The notes below the pieces were generated by a model. That model saw only the letters and a list, made by a program, of their open reading frames with translations, was not told where the DNA came from and made no database searches. Of a stretch of 64,000 nucleotides of DNA, positions 1 to 8,730 are shown piece by piece. The position numbers were made by a program, and so were the translations under genes. Positions within the stretch are counted from its first letter, which is position 1; every line of letters begins with the position of its first letter. The DNA comes from Streptomyces pyxinicus (lineage in GTDB: Bacteria; Actinomycetota; Actinomycetes; Streptomycetales; Streptomycetaceae): contig NZ_JANUGP010000018.1 in assembly GCF_024753135.1 (NCBI RefSeq), forward strand, positions 1 to 64,000. Direction: 5' to 3'.

Positions 1-342
1 GCCCACCGCCTCTCCGAAGCCCTGAAAGTAGCTTGCGGCAACGGCTGAAGGTAATCAGCAAAACGCCTGAGACACCTGGAATGATCATGGCCGGTGCTGG
101 GAGTTCTCAGAATGCGGACACCGCGAATCCCCCTGAATTCCACCGTTCTTCCCTTCGCGCACCGCTCCGCAATACGTCGTGTCATAACAAGAGCGTCACA
201 GCCTCGGTCAGACACTCCTCCACGTTCCCCACACACGCTTAGAGTCACGGCCAGTCACCGCGCCATCGGATTAACACTTCAGCGCGGCGCGCGACTCGAC
301 CGCTTCCATGGGGATGCGGTTGTTCCGGGGAAAGGACTGATC
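1..342. other. upstream region of the liv operon, no convincing gene
   Basis: No complete gene is visible here. One frame is open from base 1 to a TGA at 46-48 and could be the last 15 codons of a plus-strand gene lying left of the window, but that is too short to judge. The remaining roughly 290 bases are less GC-rich than the genes and are the natural place for the liv promoter and 5' leader. I see no confident -10/-35 pair and no strong hairpin. An AAAGGA ribosome binding site lies at 331-336, just before the livK start. Confidence 0.5.
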
Positions 343-1575
343 GTGCGTCAACGTTCGCTTATCGCCATCACCGCCGCGCTGGCGGCGGGAGCGCTCACCC
401 TCACCGCCTGCGGTTCGCGCGACAGCGGCGACAAGGGCTCGGACTCCGGCAGCGGCGGCACCACCGTCGTCATCGGTGTCGACGCCCCGCTGACCGGCGA
501 CCTGTCCGCCATGGGCCTCGGGATCAAGAACTCCGCGGACCTCGCCGCCAAGAACGCCAACAAGAAGAACTACGTCAAGGGCGTCACCTTCAAGATCAAG
601 GCCCTCGACGACCAGGCGCAGCCGTCCGCCGGCCAGCAGAACGCGTCCTCGTTCGTCTCGGACAAGGACACGCTGGGTGTCGTCGGCCCGCTGAACTCCT
701 CGGTCGCCGAGTCGATGCAGAAGGTCTTCGACGACGCCAAGCTGGTCCAGGTGTCCCCGGCCAACACCGGCCCCGCCCTGACCCAGGGCGCGGACTGGCA
801 GAACAAGAAGGTCCGCCCGTACAAGGCGTACTTCCGCACCGCGACCACGGACGCCATCCAGGGCCCGTTCGCCGCGCAGTACGTCTACAACACGGCCAAG
901 AAGAAGAAGGTCTTCGTCATCGACGACAAGAAGACCTACGGCGCGGGCCTGGCCGCCACCTTCACGGACGAGTTCAAGAAGCTCGGCGGCAAGGTGGTCG
1001 GCACCGAGCACATCAACCCGGACGCCAAGGACTTCTCCGCGATCGCCACCAAGGTGAAGAACTCGGGCGCCGAGGTCGTCTACTACGGCGGCGAGTACCC
1101 GCAGGCCGGCCCGCTGAGCAAGCAGATCAAGGCCGCCGGCGCGAAGATCCCGCTGGTCGGCGGTGACGGCATCAAGGACGACACCTTCATGAAGCTGGCC
1201 GGCGCCGACAGCACCGGCGACCTCGCCACCTCGGTCGGCGCCCCGGTCGAGGACCTGCCCTCGGCCAAGCAGTTCGTCTCCGACTACAAGGACGCCGGCT
1301 ACAAGGAGGAGTACTCGGCCTACGGCGGCTACTCCTACGACTCCGCCTGGGCGGTCATCGAGGCTGTGAAGAAGGTCGTCGACGACAACGGCGGCAAGCT
1401 GCCCTCCGACGCCCGCGCCAAGGTCACCGAGGCCGTGCAGAACGTCTCCTTCGACGGTGTGACCGGCAAGGTCTCCTTCGACGAGTTCGGCGACGCGACC
1501 AACAAGCAGCTCACGGTGTACGCCGTGAAGAACGGTGCCTGGGCGCCCGTCAAGTCCGGTACCTTCACCGGCTGA
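343..1575 (+). CDS. livK: branched-chain amino acid ABC transporter, substrate-binding lipoprotein
   Basis: Extracellular solute-binding protein (Leu/Ile/Val-type, periplasmic-binding-fold type I) that captures branched-chain amino acids or related substrates for the permease encoded downstream. The 410-residue product starts with basic residues, a hydrophobic stretch and the lipobox LTAC with Cys23 as the lipidation site, so it is probably a membrane-anchored lipoprotein. A Ser/Gly/Asp linker follows, then the binding domain. I chose the GTG at 343 because AAAGGA sits at good spacing and because it puts the signal peptide at the N terminus; the frame is open further upstream but that part looks non-coding. 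It is the first gene of a five-gene liv cluster, which supports the assignment. The actual ligand is inferred from family and context only. Confidence 0.93.
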   Translation: MRQRSLIAITAALAAGALTLTACGSRDSGDKGSDSGSGGTTVVIGVDAPLTGDLSAMGLGIKNSADLAAKNANKKNYVKGVTFKIKALDDQAQPSAGQQNASSFVSDKDTLGVVGPLNSSVAESMQKVFDDAKLVQVSPANTGPALTQGADWQNKKVRPYKAYFRTATTDAIQGPFAAQYVYNTAKKKKVFVIDDKKTYGAGLAATFTDEFKKLGGKVVGTEHINPDAKDFSAIATKVKNSGAEVVYYGGEYPQAGPLSKQIKAAGAKIPLVGGDGIKDDTFMKLAGADSTGDLATSVGAPVEDLPSAKQFVSDYKDAGYKEEYSAYGGYSYDSAWAVIEAVKKVVDDNGGKLPSDARAKVTEAVQNVSFDGVTGKVSFDEFGDATNKQLTVYAVKNGAWAPVKSGTFTG

Positions 1576-1690
1576 TCCACCGCCCGCACCACTCCATGAG
1601 CCGCGCGGGGCGCTGTTCCACTGGCGCCCCGCGCGGACTCGCATCCGGCCTACATCCGTCACACTTTCCGAACGTCTCGGAGGACATGCG

Positions 1691-2620
<930 letters not shown>

Positions 2621-2625
2621 CTTCG

Positions 2626-4452
2626 ATGACCACACAGACCACCGCACCCGAGACCCCCAGCGCCCCCGCCGCCAAAGCCCCGGCCGGCCTGCTGCCCCTG
2701 CCCGAGAAGGCCGCCCGCGGCCTCGCCCTCGGCGGCAGCGCGCTGACCGTCCTCTCCACCTTCCTCGCCTGGACGTGGACCGCCGACTTCCCCGGTGACC
2801 TCACCGTCTACGGCTACCCGGGCGGACTCCAGGTCCTCGTCCTCATCGGCGCCCTGCTCGCCACCCTCCTCGCCGTCGCCTCCTACGGCGTGCGCGGCCT
2901 CGGCCGGCTGGTGCCCGCCGGCCCCGACGCGGCCCTGCGGTTCGCCACCCTGGCCGCCTTCGCCACCACCTGGTACACGGTCCTGTCGATCAGCAGCGAA
3001 CTCGGCGGGCTCGTCAACCTGGAGCCCGGCGGCATCCTGGCCGCCGTGGCCAGCCTCGCCGCCTTCGCCGGCGCGCTCGCCCTGCCGTTCCAGCGGCCCG
3101 AGCCCGACCCGATCGACCCGGACGACACGGGCTGGGAGAAGACCAAGCACAGCCTCGGGCACACGTGGCAGACGACCAAGGCCGTGTTCGCCGGCGGGGC
3201 CCCGCGTCCCGTGGGCAAGCTGCCGTCGTACGCCGAGATCCTCATCATCGTCGCGGTCCTCGCGCTCGGCCTGACCGTCTTCACCTACGGCATCGGCACC
3301 GAGTACGACGAGCTGTTCATCGGCTTCCTGATCACCGCCGGCTTCGCGTTCGCCGCCCTCAACAAGGCGGGACTGATCGCGCAGGCCTCGCAGATCACCG
3401 CCCGGCACCAGAACATCACCGTCTGCGGCGCCTTCGTCGCGGCGGCGCTGTTCCCCTTCACCCAGACCGACGACCAGTACGCGACCCTCGGCGTCTACAT
3501 CCTGATCTTCGCCACCGTCGCCCTCGGCCTGAACATCGTCGTCGGCCTCGCCGGCCTGCTCGACCTCGGCTACGTCGCCTTCCTCGGCGTCGGCGCCTAC
3601 GCGGCGGCCCTGGTCTCCGGCTCCCCCAGCTCCCCCTTCGACGTGCACTTCCCGTTCTGGGCCGCCGTCCTGGTCGGCGCCGCCGCCTCGCTGGTCTTCG
3701 GCGTCCTCATCGGCGCCCCGACCCTGCGGCTGCGCGGCGACTACCTGGCCATCGTCACCCTCGGCTTCGGTGAGATCTTCCGGATCACGGCCAACAACCT
3801 GGACGGCACCTCAGGACCGGACATCACCAACGGCTCCAACGGCATCTCCTCGATCCCGAACATCAACGTCCTCGGCTTCGACTTCGGCAACCAGCACGAC
3901 GTCGGCGGCTTCACCATCGGACGGTTCGCGAACTACTTCTTCCTGATGCTGATCATCACCGCGGTCGTGGTGCTGGTCTTCCGCCGCAGCGGCAACTCCC
4001 GCATCGGCCGCGCCTGGGTCGCCATCCGCGAGGACGAGACCGCCGCGCTCGCCATGGGCATCAACGGCTTCCGGGTCAAGCTCATCGCCTTCGCCGTCGG
4101 CGCCTCGCTGGCCGGTCTCGCCGGCACCGTCCAGGCCCACGTCACCTACACCGTGACGCCCGAGCAGTACCTGTTCGCCGGCGCCATCCCGCCGAACTCG
4201 GCCTTCCTGCTGGCCGCGGTCGTCCTCGGCGGCATGGGCACCATCAGCGGCCCGCTGATCGGCGCGGCCCTGCTCTTCCTGATCCCGAACAAGCTCCAGT
4301 TCCTGGGCAACTACCAGCTCTTCGCCTTCGGAGTCGCGCTCATCCTGCTGATGCGGTTCCGCCCCGAGGGCCTCATCCCCAACCGGCGCCGCCAGCTGGA
4401 GTTCCACGAGGACGCGGAAGCGCCCACCTCCCTGACGAAGGCGGGGGCCTGA
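2626..4452 (+). CDS. livM: branched-chain amino acid ABC transporter permease LivM, with N-terminal extension
   Basis: Second permease subunit of the liv importer. At 608 residues it is clearly longer than the usual roughly 330-430-residue LivM. The conserved LivM core is the C-terminal half (LGLNIVVGLAGLLDLGYVAF, then RLRGDYLAIVTLGFGEI, ending in FRPEGLIP). The first approximately 270 residues carry an Ala/Pro-rich start and several extra predicted membrane segments. The ATG at 2626 has GGACAGGG at about ten bases. A GTG at 2617 overlapping the livH stop is possible but has no room for a ribosome binding site. It lies five bases upstream of livG. Confidence 0.92.
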   Translation: MTTQTTAPETPSAPAAKAPAGLLPLPEKAARGLALGGSALTVLSTFLAWTWTADFPGDLTVYGYPGGLQVLVLIGALLATLLAVASYGVRGLGRLVPAGPDAALRFATLAAFATTWYTVLSISSELGGLVNLEPGGILAAVASLAAFAGALALPFQRPEPDPIDPDDTGWEKTKHSLGHTWQTTKAVFAGGAPRPVGKLPSYAEILIIVAVLALGLTVFTYGIGTEYDELFIGFLITAGFAFAALNKAGLIAQASQITARHQNITVCGAFVAAALFPFTQTDDQYATLGVYILIFATVALGLNIVVGLAGLLDLGYVAFLGVGAYAAALVSGSPSSPFDVHFPFWAAVLVGAAASLVFGVLIGAPTLRLRGDYLAIVTLGFGEIFRITANNLDGTSGPDITNGSNGISSIPNINVLGFDFGNQHDVGGFTIGRFANYFFLMLIITAVVVLVFRRSGNSRIGRAWVAIREDETAALAMGINGFRVKLIAFAVGASLAGLAGTVQAHVTYTVTPEQYLFAGAIPPNSAFLLAAVVLGGMGTISGPLIGAALLFLIPNKLQFLGNYQLFAFGVALILLMRFRPEGLIPNRRRQLEFHEDAEAPTSLTKAGA

Positions 4453-4457
4453 CCACC

Positions 4458-5366
4458 ATGACCACCGACACCACCACCCAGGGCGGCGCGGCCGTGGCGC
4501 CGGCGCCCGGCGAGACCGTCCTCGACGCCCGCGGCGTGACCATGCGCTTCGGCGGCCTGACCGCCGTACGCGACGTCGACCTCACCGTCAACGCCGGCGA
4601 GATCGTCGGACTCATCGGCCCCAACGGCGCCGGCAAGACGACCTTCTTCAACTGCCTGACCGGCCTCTACGTCCCCACCGAGGGCGAGGTCCGCTACAAG
4701 GGCGCCGTCCTGCCGCCCAAGTCCTTCAAGGTCACCGCGGCCGGCATCGCCCGCACCTTCCAGAACATCCGGCTGTTCGCCAACATGACCGTCCTGGAGA
4801 ACGTCCTGGTCGGCCGGCACACCCGCACCAAGGAGGGCTTCTGGTCCGCCGTCCTGCGCGGCCCCGGCTTCCACCGGGCCGAGAAGGCCTCCCGGGACCG
4901 GGCCATGGAACTGCTGGCGTTCGTCGGCCTCGACCACAAGGCCGAACACCTCGCCCGCAACCTCCCCTACGGCGAGCAGCGCAAGCTGGAGATCGCCCGC
5001 GCCCTGGCCAGCGAGCCCGGACTGCTGCTGCTGGACGAGCCGACCGCCGGCATGAACCCGCAGGAGACCCGGACCACCGAGGAACTCGTCTTCGCCATCC
5101 GGGACATGGGCATCGCCGTCCTCGTCATCGAGCACGACATGCGCTTCATCTTCAACCTGTGCGACCGGGTCGCCGTCCTCGTGCAGGGCGAGAAGCTGGT
5201 CGAGGGCGACAGCGCCACCGTCCAGGGCGACGAGCGGGTGGTCGCCGCCTACCTGGGCGAGCCCTACGAGGACGCGCCCGGCGCCGAGGAGGTGGCCGAG
5301 GTGGAGGCCGCCGAGGCAGGGGCCGAGACCACCGCGCACGCCGCGCCCGGCAAGGAGAACGACTGA
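4458..5366 (+). CDS. livG: branched-chain amino acid ABC transporter ATPase LivG
   Basis: Cytoplasmic ABC ATPase, 302 residues, that energises the LivHM channel as a heterodimer with LivF. Walker A (GPNGAGKT) is near residues 54-61; the signature region reads NLPYGEQRK, the LivG-type variant of LSGGQ; Walker B is LLLLDEPTAG. A 35-residue acidic/Ala-rich tail follows the ATPase fold and looks disordered. The last base of its TGA is the first base of the livF ATG (ATGA-type overlap at 5364-5368), so the two ATPases are probably translationally coupled. Confidence 0.94.
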   Translation: MTTDTTTQGGAAVAPAPGETVLDARGVTMRFGGLTAVRDVDLTVNAGEIVGLIGPNGAGKTTFFNCLTGLYVPTEGEVRYKGAVLPPKSFKVTAAGIARTFQNIRLFANMTVLENVLVGRHTRTKEGFWSAVLRGPGFHRAEKASRDRAMELLAFVGLDHKAEHLARNLPYGEQRKLEIARALASEPGLLLLDEPTAGMNPQETRTTEELVFAIRDMGIAVLVIEHDMRFIFNLCDRVAVLVQGEKLVEGDSATVQGDERVVAAYLGEPYEDAPGAEEVAEVEAAEAGAETTAHAAPGKEND

Positions 5367-6082
5367 TGACCGCACTGCTGGAAGTGGAGGACCTGCGGGT
5401 CGCCTACGGCAAGATCGAGGCCGTCAAGGGCATCTCGTTCAAGGTCGACGCCGGTCAGGTGGTCACCCTCATCGGCACCAACGGCGCCGGCAAGACCACC
5501 ACCCTGCGCACGCTGTCCGGGCTGCTGAAGCCGGTCGGCGGACAGATCCGGTTCAACGGCAAGTCGCTGAAGAAGGTGCCGGCGCACCAGATCGTGTCGC
5601 TGGGGCTCGCCCACTCCCCCGAGGGGCGGCACATCTTCCCGCGCATGACCATCGAGGACAACCTGCGACTCGGCGCGTTCCTGCGCACCGACAAGCCGGG
5701 CATCGAGAAGGACATCCAGCGCGCCTACGACCTCTTCCCGATCCTCGGGGAGCGGCGCAAGCAGGCCGCGGGCACCCTCTCGGGCGGTGAGCAGCAGATG
5801 CTGGCGATGGGCCGGGCGCTGATGTCCCAGCCGAAGCTGCTGATGCTGGACGAGCCGTCGATGGGGCTGTCGCCGATCATGATGCAGAAGATCATGGCGA
5901 CGATCGCCGAGCTGAAGTCCCAGGGCACCACGATCCTGCTGGTCGAGCAGAACGCGCAGGCCGCGCTCTCGCTGGCCGACCAGGGTCATGTCATGGAGAT
6001 CGGCAACATCGTCCTGTCGGGCAGCGGGCAGAACCTGCTGCACGACGAGTCGGTGCGGAAGGCGTACCTCGGCGAGGACTGA
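5366..6082 (+). CDS. livF: branched-chain amino acid ABC transporter ATPase LivF
   Basis: Second ATPase of the liv importer, 238 residues, the normal LivF length. It has Walker A (GTNGAGKTT, about residues 37-45), a canonical LSGGEQQM signature and Walker B (LMLDEPSMGLSP). The ATG at 5366 overlaps the livG stop. It closes the operon: a strong inverted repeat follows within 20 bases of the stop. Confidence 0.94.
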   Translation: MTALLEVEDLRVAYGKIEAVKGISFKVDAGQVVTLIGTNGAGKTTTLRTLSGLLKPVGGQIRFNGKSLKKVPAHQIVSLGLAHSPEGRHIFPRMTIEDNLRLGAFLRTDKPGIEKDIQRAYDLFPILGERRKQAAGTLSGGEQQMLAMGRALMSQPKLLMLDEPSMGLSPIMMQKIMATIAELKSQGTTILLVEQNAQAALSLADQGHVMEIGNIVLSGSGQNLLHDESVRKAYLGED

Positions 6083-6100
6083 TCGCCTGGCCACGGCGGT

Positions 6101-6133
6101 GAGGCCCGCGTCCCCTTCCGGGGCGCGGGCCTC
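6101..6133. terminator. bidirectional terminator between livF and the ANTAR regulator
   Basis: Perfect 10-bp arms (GAGGCCCGCG / CGCGGGCCTC) with an inner CCCC/GGGG pairing. It sits between the convergent livF and the minus-strand regulator gene. There is no U-run, as is common for Streptomyces terminators. Confidence 0.7.
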
Positions 6134-6151
6134 AGCCGTACGCGGGGACGC

Positions 6152-6808
6152 TCAGCCCTTCTTCGCGGATTTCTTCTCGTCGCTGTCCGTGATGACCGCC
6201 TCCGCGACCTGCTGCATCGACATGCGGCGGTCCATGGAGGTCTTCTGGATCCAGCGGAAGGCGGCCGGCTCGCTCAGGCCGTACTCGGTCTGGAGGATCG
6301 ACTTGGCGCGGTCGACCAGCTTGCGGGTCTCCAGGCGCTGGGTGAGGTCGGCGACCTCCTGCTCCAGCTGCTTCAGCTCGGTGAAGCGGGAGACGGCCAT
6401 CTCGATGGCGGGCACCACGTCGCTCTTGCTGAACGGCTTGACCAGGTACGCCATGGCACCGGCGTCCCGGGCGCGCTCGACCAGGTCGCGCTGCGAGAAG
6501 GCGGTGAGCATGAGGACCGGCGCGATGGACTCCTCGGCGATCTTCTCGGCCGCGGAGATGCCGTCCAGCTTGGGCATCTTCACGTCCAGGATGACCAGGT
6601 CCGGCTTGTGCTCACGGGCCAGCTCCACGGCCTGCTCGCCGTCCCCCGCCTCACCGACGACGGTGTACCCCTCCTCCTCCAGCATCTCTTTCAGGTCCAG
6701 CCGGATCAGGGCCTCGTCCTCGGCGATGACGACACGGGTCGTCAGCGGAGGCACGTGCGACTTGTCGTCGTCGGGCACGTCTACGGGCTGGGGCGACTCG
6801 GCGGTCAC
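6152..6808 (-). CDS. ANTAR-domain response regulator (PdtaR-like)
   Basis: 218-residue two-domain regulator: a receiver domain (about residues 24-140) and an ANTAR RNA-binding domain (about 145-205). Receiver hallmarks are present: acidic pair E30/D31, phospho-acceptor D75 (ILDVKMP), T102 and K124 (YLVKPFS). ANTAR domains bind paired hairpins in nascent RNA and prevent termination, so the protein probably acts as a phosphorylation-controlled antiterminator. The GTG start at 6808 has GAGGAG upstream. No partner kinase is adjacent, as in the mycobacterial PdtaS/PdtaR arrangement. It lies convergent to the liv operon and divergent from the tRNA and its promoter. A role in liv or tRNA expression is not shown. 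Confidence 0.9.
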   Translation of the reverse strand: MTAESPQPVDVPDDDKSHVPPLTTRVVIAEDEALIRLDLKEMLEEEGYTVVGEAGDGEQAVELAREHKPDLVILDVKMPKLDGISAAEKIAEESIAPVLMLTAFSQRDLVERARDAGAMAYLVKPFSKSDVVPAIEMAVSRFTELKQLEQEVADLTQRLETRKLVDRAKSILQTEYGLSEPAAFRWIQKTSMDRRMSMQQVAEAVITDSDEKKSAKKG

Positions 6809-6839
6809 GGGTGGCTCCTCGTTCAGGGCAGGGGCACTG

Positions 6840-6870
6840 CTGACAAGAGCCTACCTAGCTACGGTATGGT
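6840..6870 (+). promoter_or_regulatory. sigma70-type promoter of the tRNA gene
   Basis: CTGACA at 6840-6845 and TATGGT at 6865-6870, spacing 19 (18 if read as TGACAA). It lies about 40 bases upstream of the tRNA with nothing else between them. Confidence 0.55.
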
Positions 6871-6909
6871 GGACGCGCGGAGGGTCGGGGGAAGCCTTGG
6901 ATTCTGCGA

Positions 6910-6984
6910 GCCCCGGTAGCCCAATTGGCAGCAGGCAACGGATTCAAAACCCGTACAGTGTCGGTTCGAGTCCGACTCGGGGCA
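6910..6984 (+). tRNA. tRNA with CAA anticodon (Leu by codon), class-I fold
   Basis: A full cloverleaf can be drawn in 75 bases. Acceptor 6910-6916 pairs with 6977-6983 (one G-U) and the discriminator is A6984. The D stem is GCC/GGC with a GG in the loop. The anticodon stem is 38-42 / 50-54 (last two digits 69xx). The loop is TTCAAAA, so the anticodon is CAA at 6945-6947. The T arm is GTCGG/CCGAC with loop TTCGAGT. CAA decodes UUG (Leu). Odd points: the variable region is only five bases (6955-6959), whereas bacterial tRNA-Leu normally has a long variable arm; there is an A-C mismatch at the top of the anticodon stem; and no CCA is encoded. It could be a divergent Leu tRNA, a derivative of another tRNA, or a tRNA with a non-ribosomal role. 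Confidence 0.8.
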
Positions 6985-7017
6985 CTTTTCCTGGGATCCG
7001 AAGGTCAGGACTTTGCA

Positions 7018-7043
7018 GGGCCCCTCGGGTAGGGGCCCTTTCT
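7018..7043 (+). terminator. rho-independent terminator after the tRNA
   Basis: Perfect 8-bp stem GGGCCCCT / AGGGGCCC with loop CGGGT, followed by TTTCTC. It also lies just beyond the stop of the convergent pyk gene, so it may serve both strands. Confidence 0.8.
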
Positions 7044-7055
7044 CGTACCCCGGTG

Positions 7056-8495
7056 TCACGCCCCCGAGGTGTCGTCCTCGCCGATGTGGTGGACGCGGAC
7101 CAGGTTGGTGGAGCCGGAGATTCCGGGTGGGGAGCCGGCGGTGATCACCACGGTGTCGCCCTTGGCGCAGCGGCCGTAGCGCAGGAGGAGTTCGTCGACC
7201 TGGTCGACCATGGCGTCCGTGGAGTCGACGTGCGGGCCGAGGAAGGTCTCGGCGCCCCAGGTGAGGCTGAGCTGGGAGCGGGTGGCGGGCTCGGGGGTGA
7301 AGGCGAGCAGCGGGATCGGCGAGCGGTAGCGGGACAGCCGGCGGGCGGTGTCCCCGGACTGGGTGAACGCGACCAGGAACTTCGCGCCGAGGAAGTCGCC
7401 CATCTCGGCCGCGGCCCGCGCGACCGCGCCGGCCTGGGTGCGCGGTTTGTTCCGCTCGGTCAGCGGCGGCAGCCCCTGCGCCAGCATGTCCTCCTCGGCC
7501 GCGGCGACGATCTTCGCCATGGTGCGCACGGTCTCGATGGCGTACCTGCCGACGCTGGTCTCGCCGGAGAGCATCACCGCGTCCGTGCCGTCCAGGACCG
7601 CGTTGGCGACGTCGGAGGCCTCGGCGCGGGTGGGCCGGGAGTTGTCGACCATGGAGTCGAGCATCTGGGTGGCGACGATGACCGGCTTGGCGTTGCGCCG
7701 GGCGAGCTTGACGGCGCGCTTCTGGACGATCGGCACCTGCTCCAGCGGCATCTCCACGCCGAGGTCGCCGCGGGCCACCATGATGCCGTCGAAGGCGGCC
7801 ACGATGTCGTCGATGTTCTGCACGGCCTGCGGCTTCTCGATCTTCGCGATCACCGGGAGCCGCCGGCCCTCCTCGGCCATGATGCGGTGCACGCCCCGGA
7901 TGTCGTCGCCGCTGCGGACGAAGGAGAGGGCGATGACGTCGAACCCGGTGCGCAGCGCCCAGCGCAGGTCCTCCTCGTCCTTCGGGGAGAGGGCGGGGAC
8001 GGAGACGGCGACGCCGGGGAGGTTGAGGCCCTTGTGGTCGGAGACCAGACCGCCCTCGACCACCCGGGTGCGGACGCGGGGGCCGTCGACGGCGGTGACC
8101 TCCAGGCAGACCTTGCCGTCGTCGACGAGGACGCGTTCGCCGGGTGCGACGTCGGCGGCGAGTCCGCCGTAGGTCGTCCCGCACCGGTGGCGGTCGCCCG
8201 CGACGCCCTCCTCGACGGTGATGGTGAAGCTGTCGCCGCGTTCAAGGAGTACCGGGCCCTCGGCGAACCGGCCGAGCCGGATCTTCGGGCCTTGAAGGTC
8301 GGCGAGCAGTCCGACGCTGCGGCCGGTCTCGTCGGCGGCCTTGCGCACCCGCTGGTAGCGCTCCTCGTGCTCGGCGTGGGTGCCGTGGCTGAGGTTGAAC
8401 CGGGCCACGTCCATTCCGGCCTCGACCAGTGCCTTGATCTGGTCGTACGAGTCGGTGGCGGGCCCCAGAGTACAGACGATCTTTGCTCGGCGCAT
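7056..8495 (-). CDS. pyk: pyruvate kinase
   Basis: Glycolytic enzyme that converts phosphoenolpyruvate and ADP to pyruvate and ATP. The 479-residue product begins MRRAKIVCTLGPA and contains the catalytic signature AKIEKP, the metal/phosphate region MVARGDLGVEMP, and TQMLDSM. A-, B- and C-domains are all present at full length. On the minus strand TAGGCT (8502-8507) lies six bases before the ATG, so the transcript may be leaderless. Streptomyces usually carry two pyk genes; which one this is cannot be told from the window alone, although its position between the liv/ANTAR block and a nucleotidase matches the pyk2-type neighbourhood. Confidence 0.95.
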   Translation of the reverse strand: MRRAKIVCTLGPATDSYDQIKALVEAGMDVARFNLSHGTHAEHEERYQRVRKAADETGRSVGLLADLQGPKIRLGRFAEGPVLLERGDSFTITVEEGVAGDRHRCGTTYGGLAADVAPGERVLVDDGKVCLEVTAVDGPRVRTRVVEGGLVSDHKGLNLPGVAVSVPALSPKDEEDLRWALRTGFDVIALSFVRSGDDIRGVHRIMAEEGRRLPVIAKIEKPQAVQNIDDIVAAFDGIMVARGDLGVEMPLEQVPIVQKRAVKLARRNAKPVIVATQMLDSMVDNSRPTRAEASDVANAVLDGTDAVMLSGETSVGRYAIETVRTMAKIVAAAEEDMLAQGLPPLTERNKPRTQAGAVARAAAEMGDFLGAKFLVAFTQSGDTARRLSRYRSPIPLLAFTPEPATRSQLSLTWGAETFLGPHVDSTDAMVDQVDELLLRYGRCAKGDTVVITAGSPPGISGSTNLVRVHHIGEDDTSGA

Positions 8496-8730
8496 GGTTC
8501 GAGCCTAGGCCTTACCCGTCGGTAGAGAATCCGGGCGGCATGACGACTCAACAACCTTTGCGTGAAGCGTTATTGACAAGTGTTGAAGTGTGCGACCACT
8601 CGCTCCGATGAGCGAATTCCCGGTCCGGGAACCCTGGCGTTCAGGGTCATGTTCAGGTCAGAATCTACGCGCGTCGTCACCGCGCGCCGCCACCCCGAAC
8701 CCCGCCCCGAACCCCCGAGGAGAGCCCGAG

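Noticed and set aside
1..48. Possible 3' end of a plus-strand gene (15 codons to TGA)
   Set aside because: Too short to show coding bias or a family match; left as part of the liv upstream region.
6910..6984. Integration (att) site of a mobile element at the tRNA
   Set aside because: No integrase gene and no repeat of the tRNA 3' end is found elsewhere in the window.
8639..8661. PHO-box-like direct repeat GTTCAGG twice upstream of the nucleotidase gene
   Set aside because: The period is 12 bases, not the 11 of PhoP boxes, and the CCC part of the unit is missing. Phosphate control is plausible for the enzyme but not shown.
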